Below, piece after piece: positions 1 to 8,445 of a DNA stretch of 32,956 bases. The stretch is taken from NCBI GenBank assembly GCA_938083005.1, contig CALKCU010000046.1:1-32956 (forward strand), in the 5' to 3' direction. The notes below the pieces were generated by a model. The model was not told the DNA's origin, did not search any database, and saw only the letters and a program-made list of their open reading frames with translations. This stretch comes from an uncultured Sulfolobales archaeon (GTDB taxonomy: Archaea > Thermoproteota > Thermoprotei_A > Sulfolobales > NBVN01). Numbering within the stretch: position 1 is the first letter of the stretch; each line of letters begins with the position of its first letter. The translations under genes and the position numbers were made by a program.

Positions 1-1316
1 ATCGCGAGCACTGCTAGCAGTAGGACGTTCCTCGCGGCGGCGAGCCACTGCACCGGCGAGTCGATGGTCCACGGGCTGAACCTCACGCTCACGGGAACCC
101 CGATCCCCCTGAGGAGGAGCCTGAGCTCGCGGTCGCGGAAGAAGGAGAACATTATGAGGAAGTTCGCCACGTCGGACACCACGTAGAATGAGCGGCTGGT
201 CCTTCCAGCAAATGCTAGCACCAGCGGGGAGAATAGCAGGACCATCTGCGGGGAGAAGACGTAGTTGAAGAGGACGGCTCCCAGCGCCGAGATCGTCGAG
301 AGTCTGTAGGGCGCGAGGCGGTCCCCCGAGCCCCTTCCCTTAGCCGCGAGGAGGGCCACGGTTAGAGCTAGCGCGGAGACCGACGCCGTCGCCAGCAGCC
401 TGTGGGCGGGGCTGAATATGTCGTGGACGAAGAGGATGTAGAGACAGTTCTCGCAGTACCAGGTGTAGTGGTGGGTCACGAAGTCGTAGAAGCCCCTGGG
501 GGATAGGGTCAGCAGGGTCGCGTACGGGAGGACCCCGGTCAGGACGAGACCCGCCAGGAGGGTAGCGGTATCGCGCAGCACGCGGTTGCCGCGCTGCCCC
601 AGGAGCAGATGGAGGAGTAGAGCGTAAGCCACGGAGGCCGTCATGAGCTTCGCGGACACCGATGCCCCGAGCAGGAGCCCCGAAGCGAGGTACCTCCTCC
701 TCGCGAACGCGACCAGGGACCCGAGAGCCAGGGCGGCGCAGATAGCGTCCCAGTTGTAGACCGAATAGAGAACGGTCGATGGGAGAACGAGCCAGAGAGC
801 TACGACCCGCGGGCCGAAGGTCCAGCCTAGGGATCTCGCGAGCTCCCACAGGAAGAGCACCGAGAGCGCCGTGAAAACGGAGATGAGCGCGGCGTTGAGC
901 GCGAAGTGGAGCTCGGCAGCGCGGTCCACTCGGGCTCTCGGCTCGCTCTCTCCAGCCGTCGCCAGCATCGAAAGGCACGTAGTGGAGTACCACAGAAGCC
1001 CGACGAGCGGAGGGTACTCGAACGAGTAGTCGACGTAGGGGGCTGGGCACCGGGGCTCTCCCCTCAGCAGGGACTCGAAGGCCTCCCCGCTGTACCAGTA
1101 CCTAGACGAGACGGCGCGGTCTGCGGAGAAGCGCGGGTAGAAGACGCCGTGCACTATGTCGCTGTACTTCAGCCCGGGGTTCCCCAAGAGCACCGGGGTC
1201 GAGGGCGAGTGGAGGTAGGTAGAAGCCCCGCTCACGGCTGCGGAGAGGAGGAGAAGGAGAGCAAGGACGCGGAAGCTGCTGTAAGCCTCACCGCCGATTA
1301 CTCCCCTCGTTTGCAA
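1..1316 (-). CDS. GT-C type polytopic membrane glycosyltransferase, partial (C-terminus off the left edge)
   Basis: One uninterrupted minus-strand frame runs from a TTG at 1316 to the window edge (438 codons, no stop). A TAA lies in frame just upstream of the TTG. The protein is strongly hydrophobic, with many predicted membrane helices starting at about residue 15. An acidic residue in the first outer loop (YSDI, residues 51-54), the motif FEYPPL (99-104) and YNWD (186-189) resemble the DUF2029/GT87 group of polyprenyl-phosphate-dependent mannosyl or arabinosyl transferases, which act on the outer membrane face. A TATA-like element at 1328-1337 lies close upstream. It stands divergent from the unknown membrane protein at 1674. 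The fold class is fairly secure; the sugar and acceptor cannot be told. Confidence 0.8.
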   Translation of the reverse strand, partial: MQTRGVIGGEAYSSFRVLALLLLLSAAVSGASTYLHSPSTPVLLGNPGLKYSDIVHGVFYPRFSADRAVSSRYWYSGEAFESLLRGEPRCPAPYVDYSFEYPPLVGLLWYSTTCLSMLATAGESEPRARVDRAAELHFALNAALISVFTALSVLFLWELARSLGWTFGPRVVALWLVLPSTVLYSVYNWDAICAALALGSLVAFARRRYLASGLLLGASVSAKLMTASVAYALLLHLLLGQRGNRVLRDTATLLAGLVLTGVLPYATLLTLSPRGFYDFVTHHYTWYCENCLYILFVHDIFSPAHRLLATASVSALALTVALLAAKGRGSGDRLAPYRLSTISALGAVLFNYVFSPQMVLLFSPLVLAFAGRTSRSFYVVSDVANFLIMFSFFRDRELRLLLRGIGVPVSVRFSPWTIDSPVQWLAAARNVLLLAVLA

Positions 1317-1673
1317 CCGAGCCGGTGCCTTTTAAGCGGGTCAACGCCGGCCGAGAGTCGCGTCGAGACCAAGCTCACCGCCGCGCTCTAGCGGAAAGGT
1401 CCGGAGCGGCAGGCCCGGGCGCGCGGCTCGGACCACCCGTGAGAACCCGAGAGGCTAGCGCCCCTTCCAAGGAGCAGCGGACGTCTCGGCCTCCGCTGCG
1501 CAGCTGTCCTCCCGGTTCGGTTAACAGCGTTGCCAGGCGAGCGAGGCCCGCGCGTCGCTCGTGGAGGTCCGGCAAAGCTCCCGCTCTTTACGTGACGGCG
1601 CGGGACGGGGCTCGTAAAAGAGAAAGCTTGGTACTAAAATTTTAGCAGCGCCGCACACCTGGGGTTCACGACC
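1317..1673. other. Intergenic region between divergent genes
   Basis: This 357-bp GC-rich stretch has no coding-like frame. Small frames in it have shuffled arginine- and alanine-rich composition. It holds a TATA-like element at each end (1328-1337 for the minus gene, 1632-1646 for the plus gene). I see nothing else. Confidence 0.5.
1632..1646 (+). promoter_or_regulatory. TATA box for the gene at 1674
   Basis: The AT-rich palindromic run TACTAAAATTTTAGC stands in a GC-rich background. Its centre is about 35 nt before the GTG at 1674, the spacing seen at many genes in this window. Confidence 0.55.
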
Positions 1674-2522
1674 GTGGGTAAGTACAGGAAGTACAGGAAA
1701 CCGAAGAGGGTCCCCGGAAGGAGGCTTAGGGGGCTGCTACCCGCTCTGGGGATCGCCTTGTCCCTCCTCTACGCGCTCCTCGCGGTTTACGGCTACGTCC
1801 CGGTCGAGGGAGAGTTCTTCGACCTCCGCGTGGACGGCGCGAGGGTCCTGAACGCTACGCTCTACCGCGTGACGTACGTAGCCCCCACCGAGAACAGGAG
1901 CTACGTGGTCAGGCTCCAGGTCGACGGACATACCGAGGACTTCGTCGTACCCGCGGGGGAGGAGAACAGGAGGCTAGTGCTCGGGGAGAGCAGGTTGATA
2001 GAGGTCGAGCGCGAGGTCGTCCAGACCAGGGTAGTGGTCCTCGACGGCGCGAGCACTCAGTACCCCGGTCCCCCCGTAAACATGTCCCGCGTCGGGCGAT
2101 ACGAGGACTTCATCCTAACTCACTACCCCCTGGAGCTGTACTTCGTGTATACGGTTCAGCTGTGCAACGTGAGCTTCCGTGTTAAGCCTGCCGGAGCCTC
2201 CATCGCTGGAGCTAGGGTCGCCTACCGAGACAGGGAGGGCGGAGACGAGAAGGAGGTCCCACTTTCGTGCGCGGGGGGCTCGTGCGAGGGGTCTCTCGAG
2301 AGAGTGTGCGCCCACTCTTACAGGGTGGACCTGGATCTAGTGCTCTTGGGCGTCCTCAGACTCAGACGCGAAGGCGGGAGAACTGTGCTTAGATTCTCCG
2401 ATAACCTGTGGATACCGGCTACAGCGCTCGCAGCAACCATAGCCTCGCTCTACCTGGTGAGCAGGAGGTCTCGCCGGAGGAGCGGTCCGCGCAAGGCCGC
2501 GGTACAAGCAGTACGAGCCTGA
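1674..2522 (+). CDS. Unrecognised bitopic membrane protein with a large outer domain
   Basis: I do not recognise this 282-aa protein. The first 20 residues are very basic (many Lys and Arg), followed by a hydrophobic helix at about 22-43, an outer domain of about 200 residues, a second helix at about 246-264 and a basic tail. By the positive-inside rule both ends are cytoplasmic. The outer part has several N-x-S/T sequons (NATL, NRSY, NMSR, NVSF) and four cysteines (one near 164, two in SCAGGSC, one in VCAHSY) that could form disulfides. The GTG start fits the TATA box 35 nt upstream. It is divergent from a membrane glycosyltransferase, so a cell-surface role is conceivable but unproven. Confidence 0.75.
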   Translation: MGKYRKYRKPKRVPGRRLRGLLPALGIALSLLYALLAVYGYVPVEGEFFDLRVDGARVLNATLYRVTYVAPTENRSYVVRLQVDGHTEDFVVPAGEENRRLVLGESRLIEVEREVVQTRVVVLDGASTQYPGPPVNMSRVGRYEDFILTHYPLELYFVYTVQLCNVSFRVKPAGASIAGARVAYRDREGGDEKEVPLSCAGGSCEGSLERVCAHSYRVDLDLVLLGVLRLRREGGRTVLRFSDNLWIPATALAATIASLYLVSRRSRRRSGPRKAAVQAVRA

Positions 2523-2730
2523 ATACCCGCGCGTGCTCTTGAAAAAGCATGGAGAGGGCGTTCGGGAGCCGATAAGGCTGCGGCGAGGTCGGGGTCACCA
2601 AACGGTTTCCGAACGGAGGACCCCGGTATCGCCCTCCTAGAGCACGAGATCCTCGTACGGAGCGGGCAACTGCGCAGGTAAGGCTGGGCCCGGCGGCGTT
2701 TGCGAACGTACGCTCACTATTGGGGGAACG

Positions 2731-3672
2731 CTAGACGTAGAGCCAGCACCTAACCCTCCTCGAGCTACCCACCTCGGTGAGTAGAGGCAGTTCCCGGCAC
2801 CTCTCCTCAAGCCTCCGGGGACAGTGCGCGTAGAACGGGCACGCGCTCGGGTCGGTGATGAAGACCTCTCCCACCTCCTTCAACTTCATCGAGTCCACGA
2901 GCTCTCGAGTGTACGGGTGGAGAGGGCTCTCCAGGACTTCGGAAGTCGGGCCCTCCTCAAGTATGAGGCCAGCCATCATTATCGCTAGCCTGTTCGCCAG
3001 GTGGGAAACCACCTTGAGGTCGTGAGAGACCAGTATGCTCGTGTAGCCGAAGAGCTCCTTCAGCTCTCCCAGGAGCGACACGATATGCGACTGCGTAACC
3101 GTGTCGAGGGCCGACGTAGGCTCGTCAAGCAGGAGAACCCTCGGCTTCACCGCTATGGCTCTAGCTATGACGACCCTCTGGAGCATGCCTAGGCTGAGCT
3201 CGTGCGGTAGCAAGTCGATCACGTCTGGGTCCAGATCCACCATCTCGAGCAGAGCGGGTAATATCCTGGACACCTCCCTCTTCGGCACACCGCTAGCCCT
3301 CAGGGGCTCCGCTATTATGTCCCTTACCCTGTAGCGGGGATCTACGGCCGCCAGGGGGTTCTGAGAGACGTACCCCAGCCTCTTCACGATGTTCTTCCTG
3401 GTCCTCCCATCCGCGTTGTACAAGTCTATCCCGTCGATCTCCACGCTTCCTTTGGAAGGTCTTACGAACCCCATGACGACTTTGAGGAGTGTGGACTTGC
3501 CGCTCCCGCTGGCCCCGACGATCCCGTACGTCTCCTTCTCCAGGACGTCAAAGCTCGCGCCCCGTAGCGCGTGGATCCTCTTCCTAGATCTGAGGGGGCT
3601 CGCGGCTAGGCTGTACTCCACCCACACATCGCGCACGCGGACTACAGGCCTCACCGGGCCAGCCTCCAGCAC
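2731..3672 (-). CDS. Peptide ABC importer ATPase, OppF/DppF type
   Basis: This cytoplasmic ATPase is the last gene of the peptide-importer operon (313 aa). Walker A is GASGSGKST (53-61), the Q-loop is SQNP, Walker B with the catalytic Glu is VLLLDEPTSALD (179-190), and SHD is the H-loop. The signature motif reads LSLGM (159-163) instead of LSGGQ. The C-terminal oligopeptide-transporter extension carries four cysteines (CPFYAHC, ERC and RCW at the end); in Dpp ATPases such a set binds a [4Fe-4S] cluster. The start overlaps the end of the upstream ATPase gene by 22 nt, so the two are probably translationally coupled. The family is certain; the transported peptide is unknown. Confidence 0.95.
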   Translation of the reverse strand: MLEAGPVRPVVRVRDVWVEYSLAASPLRSRKRIHALRGASFDVLEKETYGIVGASGSGKSTLLKVVMGFVRPSKGSVEIDGIDLYNADGRTRKNIVKRLGYVSQNPLAAVDPRYRVRDIIAEPLRASGVPKREVSRILPALLEMVDLDPDVIDLLPHELSLGMLQRVVIARAIAVKPRVLLLDEPTSALDTVTQSHIVSLLGELKELFGYTSILVSHDLKVVSHLANRLAIMMAGLILEEGPTSEVLESPLHPYTRELVDSMKLKEVGEVFITDPSACPFYAHCPRRLEERCRELPLLTEVGSSRRVRCWLYV

Positions 3673-4604
3673 CTCACTTCCCTCCCGCCGCCTAGCCTAG
3701 CTGGGGGAGGAGGTCTGAGGCACTCCTCATCACCGTAGGGGCACCTAGCGTAGTACGCACATCCGCTCGTTTGCTCTCCGTACCTCAGCCCGGCCCTTTT
3801 GAGGGTGGTGGCTTCGATAAGCTCGCTGGTGTAGGGGTGGAGAGGCTTCCCGAGCACGTCTCTCACCGGACCGCGCTCCACTATCTCTCCGAAGAACATG
3901 ACCGCCATATCCTCGCACGCTATCTCGACGATCGAAATATCGTGAGTTATGGTTACCAAGGATACTCCGAGCTTCCTGTTTAAGTTCCCTATCAGCCGGA
4001 CTATGTAGCCCCTCAGGTACGCGTCCAGGTTGCTGGTCGGCTCGTCAGCCACTATGATGGAAGGCCTGGGGGCTAGAGCTAGGGCTATGGCCACTCTCTG
4101 GCTCATGCCTCCACTCAGCTCGTGGGGGTACATGTGCAGGACGCCCTCGTCCAGACCCACCAGAGAGAGTAACTTCACGGCCTCCTCCCGCGCTTCACCC
4201 CTGCTCTTAATCTCGCGAGAGTCTCTAAGGACGTCGTAGAACATCTCTTCGATGCGAAGGTACGGGTTGAGAGACGCCGCCGGGTTCTGAGGTATTCTAG
4301 TTACTACTCTCCCCCTAATCTTGCTAGCTCCCGCGATCCTAGAACCTCTGACCACCTCCACGCCCTCTACAACGAGCCTGCCGGCCGTCCGAACGTAGGG
4401 AGGTATCAGTCCCGCCAAGGCATTGCCCAGAGTCGTCTTTCCGCTGCCACTCTCACCGACGATGCAAAGAGAGCCTCCTCTCGGTAGCTCGAGGTCGACC
4501 TCTCTCACGGCCCAGAAGACCGCTCCTAGATCCTCGTAGCCTAGGCTAAGGGCCTCAGCCAGCACGGCGGTCCGGTTCCCAGGGGCTAGAACCACAGCCT
4601 CCAC
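3651..4604 (-). CDS. Peptide ABC importer ATPase, OppD/DppD type
   Basis: This is the second ATPase of the importer (317 aa). Motifs are Walker A GESGSGKTT (50-58), signature LSGGM (163-167), Walker B IIVADEPTSNLD and H-loop THD. The C-terminal extension has four cysteines (CAYYARC, EEC, RCW), again the pattern of an iron-sulfur site known in Dpp ATPases. Its start overlaps the permease gene at 4586 by 19 nt. It would pair with the OppF-type subunit. This subunit has a canonical-like signature while its partner does not, so the two nucleotide sites of the heterodimer are not equivalent. Confidence 0.95.
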   Translation of the reverse strand: MEAVVLAPGNRTAVLAEALSLGYEDLGAVFWAVREVDLELPRGGSLCIVGESGSGKTTLGNALAGLIPPYVRTAGRLVVEGVEVVRGSRIAGASKIRGRVVTRIPQNPAASLNPYLRIEEMFYDVLRDSREIKSRGEAREEAVKLLSLVGLDEGVLHMYPHELSGGMSQRVAIALALAPRPSIIVADEPTSNLDAYLRGYIVRLIGNLNRKLGVSLVTITHDISIVEIACEDMAVMFFGEIVERGPVRDVLGKPLHPYTSELIEATTLKRAGLRYGEQTSGCAYYARCPYGDEECLRPPPPARLGGGREVRCWRLAR

Positions 4605-5482
4605 CTCCTCCTCAGGCTCGGGCTGCTCTCCTCGCTAACCGCGTCTCCTATGAGGATGAACCCGAAGGCGGTGAGGACTAGGAAGAGTCCCGGGAAGAAG
4701 CTCATCCACCAGTACGTGGTTATGTACCTGAACCCGTACCCCACCATCGTCCCCCAGTCCGGAGCGTCGAACGGTGCCACCACGCTACCTATGAGGAAGT
4801 TTATGGAGGATACCTCGAGTAAGACGGAAGCCGAGTCCAGGACCGACTGGACCACCACCGGGGAGGCCACGTTGGGGAGTATGTGGTGGAGCGCCACGTA
4901 GATCCTTCTAAAGCCGAGCGCCTCGCTCACCTTGACGAAGTCTAGGTCGCGCAGCTGCCTGCTGTGGACGTAGGCTATCCTAGCGTACCAGGCCCACCAG
5001 GTCAGCACGAGAGATAGCACGACCGTGGACATTCCGGGCCCGATTAAGACCGAGAGCGCGGCCGCTACCACCACCGGGGGTAGGGGTAGGAAGAGCTCGA
5101 TGAAGTAGTTTATCAAGGCCTCAGCTATCCCACCGAGGTATCCCGCTAGAGCCCCCAGGAGGACTCCGACGGTCAGGCTACCGAGGATCACGAGGGCCGT
5201 CTGGAGGAGGGAGTACCTGGAGCCTATTAGGACCCTGCTGAGGACATCGCGGCCGACCGCGTCAGTCCCGAAGGGGTGCCCCGCGGAGGGAGGCAGAGGA
5301 CCGCGCTGCTTGGCGGCCTCGGTTACGAGGCCCTCCCCCTCCTCCGGGTACGGCGCTACCACGGGGCTTAGAGCGGCTATCAAGGCGAGGACGATCACTA
5401 TCATTAACCCCACCTTGAAGTCCCTCCTCCGCCAGCAGCGCCAGAGCGTTGGCCGCCCCCTAACAGCTCTCGCGTAGCTCAT
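4586..5482 (-). CDS. Peptide ABC importer permease, DppC/OppC type
   Basis: Inner subunit of the importer channel (298 aa). An N-terminal helix at about 24-46 is followed by the short loop with the family motif FGTDAVGRDVLSR, then the BPD_transp_1 domain with five further helices. The EAA coupling loop that contacts the ATPases reads EALGFRRIYVALHHILPN. It overlaps the DppB-type gene by 4 nt and the following ATPase gene by 19 nt, as expected for an operon. Confidence 0.95.
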   Translation of the reverse strand: MSYARAVRGRPTLWRCWRRRDFKVGLMIVIVLALIAALSPVVAPYPEEGEGLVTEAAKQRGPLPPSAGHPFGTDAVGRDVLSRVLIGSRYSLLQTALVILGSLTVGVLLGALAGYLGGIAEALINYFIELFLPLPPVVVAAALSVLIGPGMSTVVLSLVLTWWAWYARIAYVHSRQLRDLDFVKVSEALGFRRIYVALHHILPNVASPVVVQSVLDSASVLLEVSSINFLIGSVVAPFDAPDWGTMVGYGFRYITTYWWMSFFPGLFLVLTAFGFILIGDAVSEESSPSLRRRWRLWF

Positions 5483-6489
5483 ATCCTAACCCTGGGGTCC
5501 AGTCTCTTTTGTACTACGTCAACAGCGCTGTTCACCGCTATGAGGACCAGCGACACTACGAAGAACGTCGCTACGATGAGGGGGTAGTCGCTCCTCAACA
5601 GCCCCTCGACGAGGACCCTTCCGATCCCCTCCCTCATGAAGACTATCTCGACTACCGCGGCGTCCACGAAGCTGTAGACGAAGTTTACGCCGGCCAGCTG
5701 GAGCACTGCTGGGATCACTCCTCTCAGAGCGTACCTGGTCACGAGGGTCCCCCTCGACACACCGAGGGATACGGCCTCCATGACGTAGTCTTCGTAGAGA
5801 CGCTCCGATAGGGTAAACCTCACGTACTTCGCTATGTAGAAGGTCGGGTACGCAGCGACGATTAGCGCTGGGGGAACGAGCCTGGCCAGAGAGTCTAGGA
5901 AGACGTCCGGTCTCAGCATCAGGAGGGAGTCGAGGAGGTAGAAGCCCGTCACCTCTCTGAGCTCGACTAAGTAGCGCGGATCTACTCTCCCAAAGGGCTG
6001 AAGCCCGAGGATGTAAAGCGCGAGGACTGCTATGATGGCGAGCCAGAACCTGGGGACGCTTATCAGCAAGGACGACGAGAGCTTCAGTGCGAGATCGATT
6101 CCGCTCCCCCTTCTCAAAGCCATGAATACGCCGATGGACAGCCCCAGCGGAACCGAGACTAGGTAGGAGAACAGCAGGAGCTCGGCCGTGGCCTTGAAGG
6201 ACCTGAGCACGATTTCAGCGACGGGCCGCTTGAATGCTATCGACGTCCCCCAGGACCCGCTCAGGAACCTGTGGACGAACGACGCCACCTGGACGTACAG
6301 CGGCTGGTCTAGACCTAGCTCCCTCGCGGCTAGCTCTATAGCTTCCGCAGCCCTAGGCCCTCTCGGCCTGCCGGCCCAGACGTACGCGGGGTCCCCCGGG
6401 GCTACGTACACCAGCAGGTACGCGACTACGGTCAGGCCCAAGACGAGGGAGAGCCCGAGCAGAGCCCTCCTAGCGTAGTAGCCTGCCAT
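5479..6489 (-). CDS. Peptide ABC importer permease, DppB/OppB type
   Basis: Channel subunit of 336 aa. The N-terminus (YYARRALLGLSLVLGLTVVA) is the typical first helix of DppB proteins, followed by the APGDP motif and an outer loop of about 60 residues. The BPD_transp_1 domain carries the EAA loop MEAVSLGVSRGTLVTRYALR. It starts 16 nt after the binding-protein gene ends and overlaps the next permease gene by 4 nt. Confidence 0.95.
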   Translation of the reverse strand: MAGYYARRALLGLSLVLGLTVVAYLLVYVAPGDPAYVWAGRPRGPRAAEAIELAARELGLDQPLYVQVASFVHRFLSGSWGTSIAFKRPVAEIVLRSFKATAELLLFSYLVSVPLGLSIGVFMALRRGSGIDLALKLSSSLLISVPRFWLAIIAVLALYILGLQPFGRVDPRYLVELREVTGFYLLDSLLMLRPDVFLDSLARLVPPALIVAAYPTFYIAKYVRFTLSERLYEDYVMEAVSLGVSRGTLVTRYALRGVIPAVLQLAGVNFVYSFVDAAVVEIVFMREGIGRVLVEGLLRSDYPLIVATFFVVSLVLIAVNSAVDVVQKRLDPRVRI

Positions 6490-6505
6490 CGCTCAGCCTC
6501 GCCGG

Positions 6506-8119
6506 CTATGGCACTTCAACGTGCTGGAACCGGATCACGTACATGTACAGCGGGTTCAGGGCCTCCTCCCTAATCCTTACCCTTGGCGAAACAACGTAAG
6601 GCTGGACAACGGTCCAGAGGGCTGCCGCCACTCCCTCTCTAAACACGAGGCGCTGAGCCTCCTCGTAGAGCCTAAGGGCTCTCTCGTAGTCCTGCCCCTC
6701 TAGCTCGAAGGCCGTGTCCAGGAGGTAATCCAGCTCTTCATTACAATAGCCGGCCCAGTTCCACTCTCTCGATTCGCAGTGGAGAAGGTAGAGGTAGTCG
6801 TACGGGGTCGGGTACGTGGGCCACCAGTCGTTTATTATTAAGTGGGGAGCCTCCTCGGGGTTCCTCCACACGGCTGCTCCGCACTCCCTAACCACTTCCC
6901 ACGGGTAGGAGCGAATCTCCAGCTCGATGCCCAGCTTCCTCAGCTCGGACTCTAGCAGCTTCGCGAACACCTCCTCCTCCTCGTAACCCACCGTTATCAC
7001 TATCTCGATTCTCACCCTCGCTCCCTCGAGGCCGGCCCTCCTCAAGAGCTCGCGCGCGGCGGTCAGGTTGTACTCGAACCTCAGGTCGTCCACGTAGCCC
7101 GGGTACCCGTAGGGCACTATGCCGCTCCCGGGGATGCCGAACCCTCGAAGGGCGCGGTCTACCAACTCGCCCCACGGTATGGCGTGGAGGACCGCTAGCC
7201 TGAACTCGGTCACGTTGGTGGGCCACCTCCTGGTGTTGAACATCAGGATGTAGCTGTAGTACGTGTGCTGCTCTACTACCTTAAAGCCCTCGTCGATTAG
7301 CGACCGCACCTCTGCTCTGGGGACCGCCATCGCTATGTGGATGCCACCGCCCCTCAGCCCGACGACCTGCGTTACTGGGTCGCTGACGATCTTTATGATT
7401 ACAAGCTCCGGAGCAAGAGGGTTGTTCACTCTAGCCCAGCCCCACCACTTGTCGAACCTCCTTAGTCTGACCTCGTTAAGCGGGTCGTAGTAGTCGATGT
7501 AGTAGGGACCGCTCCCCAGGCTCCGCCCCTCCTCGAACCAGAGCCTCACAGACTCGTCCGTAGGATCCGCGGCCCCCGCGTATCGGAGAACCCTGGGACT
7601 GTAGATGTAGGCGCCGTAGGCGGACGAGGCTATCAGGTCCAGGGGTGCCGGGTACTTGAGCTTGAACCCGACGGCGGTGTCGTTGAGTACAACTATGTCC
7701 TCTACGGAGTCCCATATATAACCCGGACCCACGCCCTTCTCTTCGTAGATAGTCTTGGTCCTAAGTATGCTAAACCTCACAGCCTCGGAGGTCATCGGCG
7801 TGCCGTCGTGGAAGACCACTCCCTCCCTCAACTTAAAGATCCAGCACGTCTCGTTAACCCTGAGCCAGTTCTCGGCCAGCGCGGGCTCGAACTGCTTGGT
7901 CAGAGGGTTATAGTATAGGAGGGGCTCGTAGACAGCCCCGAGGACCACCAGCCCGGTGTCGAACTCTACGCTCGGGTCGATCCCGGTTATGGCGTCTCTG
8001 TACGCGTAGACGAGGAGCCTGACCTGAGGAGCCGGGGGTCTCCACAGCGTGAAGACGGCGAGGGTACCCGCAGCTACCAGCAGAACCGCGGCTAGCACGA
8101 GTGACCTGGTGAGCCTCAT
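6506..8119 (-). CDS. Peptide-binding protein, extracellular solute-binding family 5
   Basis: First gene of the importer operon (537 aa). A hydrophobic segment at about residues 6-28 is a signal peptide or membrane anchor; no lipobox cysteine is seen, so retention by the helix is likely. SBP_bac_5 hallmarks include YEPLLYYNP, the LREGVVFHDGTPMTSEAVRFS block and a C-terminal lobe ending near the stop. It captures peptides outside the cell and delivers them to the two permeases. A TATA-like box at 8150-8163, centred about 36 nt before the ATG, probably drives all five genes. Confidence 0.95.
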   Translation of the reverse strand: MRLTRSLVLAAVLLVAAGTLAVFTLWRPPAPQVRLLVYAYRDAITGIDPSVEFDTGLVVLGAVYEPLLYYNPLTKQFEPALAENWLRVNETCWIFKLREGVVFHDGTPMTSEAVRFSILRTKTIYEEKGVGPGYIWDSVEDIVVLNDTAVGFKLKYPAPLDLIASSAYGAYIYSPRVLRYAGAADPTDESVRLWFEEGRSLGSGPYYIDYYDPLNEVRLRRFDKWWGWARVNNPLAPELVIIKIVSDPVTQVVGLRGGGIHIAMAVPRAEVRSLIDEGFKVVEQHTYYSYILMFNTRRWPTNVTEFRLAVLHAIPWGELVDRALRGFGIPGSGIVPYGYPGYVDDLRFEYNLTAARELLRRAGLEGARVRIEIVITVGYEEEEVFAKLLESELRKLGIELEIRSYPWEVVRECGAAVWRNPEEAPHLIINDWWPTYPTPYDYLYLLHCESREWNWAGYCNEELDYLLDTAFELEGQDYERALRLYEEAQRLVFREGVAAALWTVVQPYVVSPRVRIREEALNPLYMYVIRFQHVEVP

Positions 8120-8149
8120 TTAAGGTTCCATGAAACCGTCGGAGTGGCT

Positions 8150-8163
8150 CTTAAAAGCTTTAT
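8150..8163 (-). promoter_or_regulatory. TATA box of the peptide ABC importer operon
   Basis: The minus strand reads ATAAAGCTTTTAAG here, centred about 36 nt upstream of the ATG at 8119. No other clear promoter is seen inside the operon. Confidence 0.6.
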
Positions 8164-8208
8164 GCTCCGAGCATCAGAAGCTGTGCCCGGGGGAGGCCGG
8201 GGAGCGGG

Positions 8209-8373
8209 TCATCCGGTCGAAGAGCTTAGGAGATCCCTAACGCATAGCTCGACGCACTTACGGAAGGACTCCCCGGAGAAGCCCGCCTCGGCACACCTCT
8301 CTCTGCACACCCTAACCACGTGGCCTCTAACGTATGAGTCGGAGCACGTACGCAACACCAACAGCTCTCCCAC
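8209..8373 (-). CDS. Twin-CX3C mini-protein (54 codons or shorter), unrecognised
   Basis: A short open frame in the gap upstream of the importer operon reads MGELLVLRTCSDSYVRG, then VVRVCRERCAEAGF and ESFRKCVELCVRDLL, and stops with TGA. Its last four cysteines form CX3C-X12-CX3C (residues 23, 27, 40, 44), with one more at 10. The twin CX3C spacing suggests a disulfide- or metal-stabilised helical hairpin; I know no archaeal family with it. GGAGG lies 2 nt before the GTG at 8373. A TATA-like run at 8381-8390 would instead favour a start at TTG 8361, GTG 8358 or TTG 8355, all in frame and all keeping the five cysteines. Function unknown. Confidence 0.5.
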   Translation of the reverse strand: MGELLVLRTCSDSYVRGHVVRVCRERCAEAGFSGESFRKCVELCVRDLLSSSTG

Positions 8374-8380
8374 TCCCTCC

Positions 8381-8390
8381 TAAAATACAA
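8381..8390 (-). promoter_or_regulatory. TATA-like element before the twin-CX3C mini-gene
   Basis: The minus strand reads TTGTATTTTA in GC-rich DNA. It predicts a transcript start near 8360, inside the longest version of the mini-gene but just before its downstream in-frame starts. Confidence 0.4.
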
Positions 8391-8445
8391 GGGCCCCCGC
8401 GCCGTCGAGGGGGCGAGCGCGCTCCCGGAAGGGCGTGCTCAGCAC

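Noticed and set aside
340-1050. Minus-strand frame of 236 codons
   Set aside because: It is out of phase with the continuous membrane-protein frame 1-1316, and its translation is arginine/proline-rich without domains, a typical shadow in GC-rich DNA.
906-1645. Plus-strand frames opposite and after the glycosyltransferase start
   Set aside because: They are antisense to the glycosyltransferase or lie in the promoter region, and have no protein-like composition.
8144-8383. Plus-strand frame of 79 codons
   Set aside because: It overlaps the importer promoter and is antisense to the cysteine-patterned mini-gene, which reads far more like a protein.
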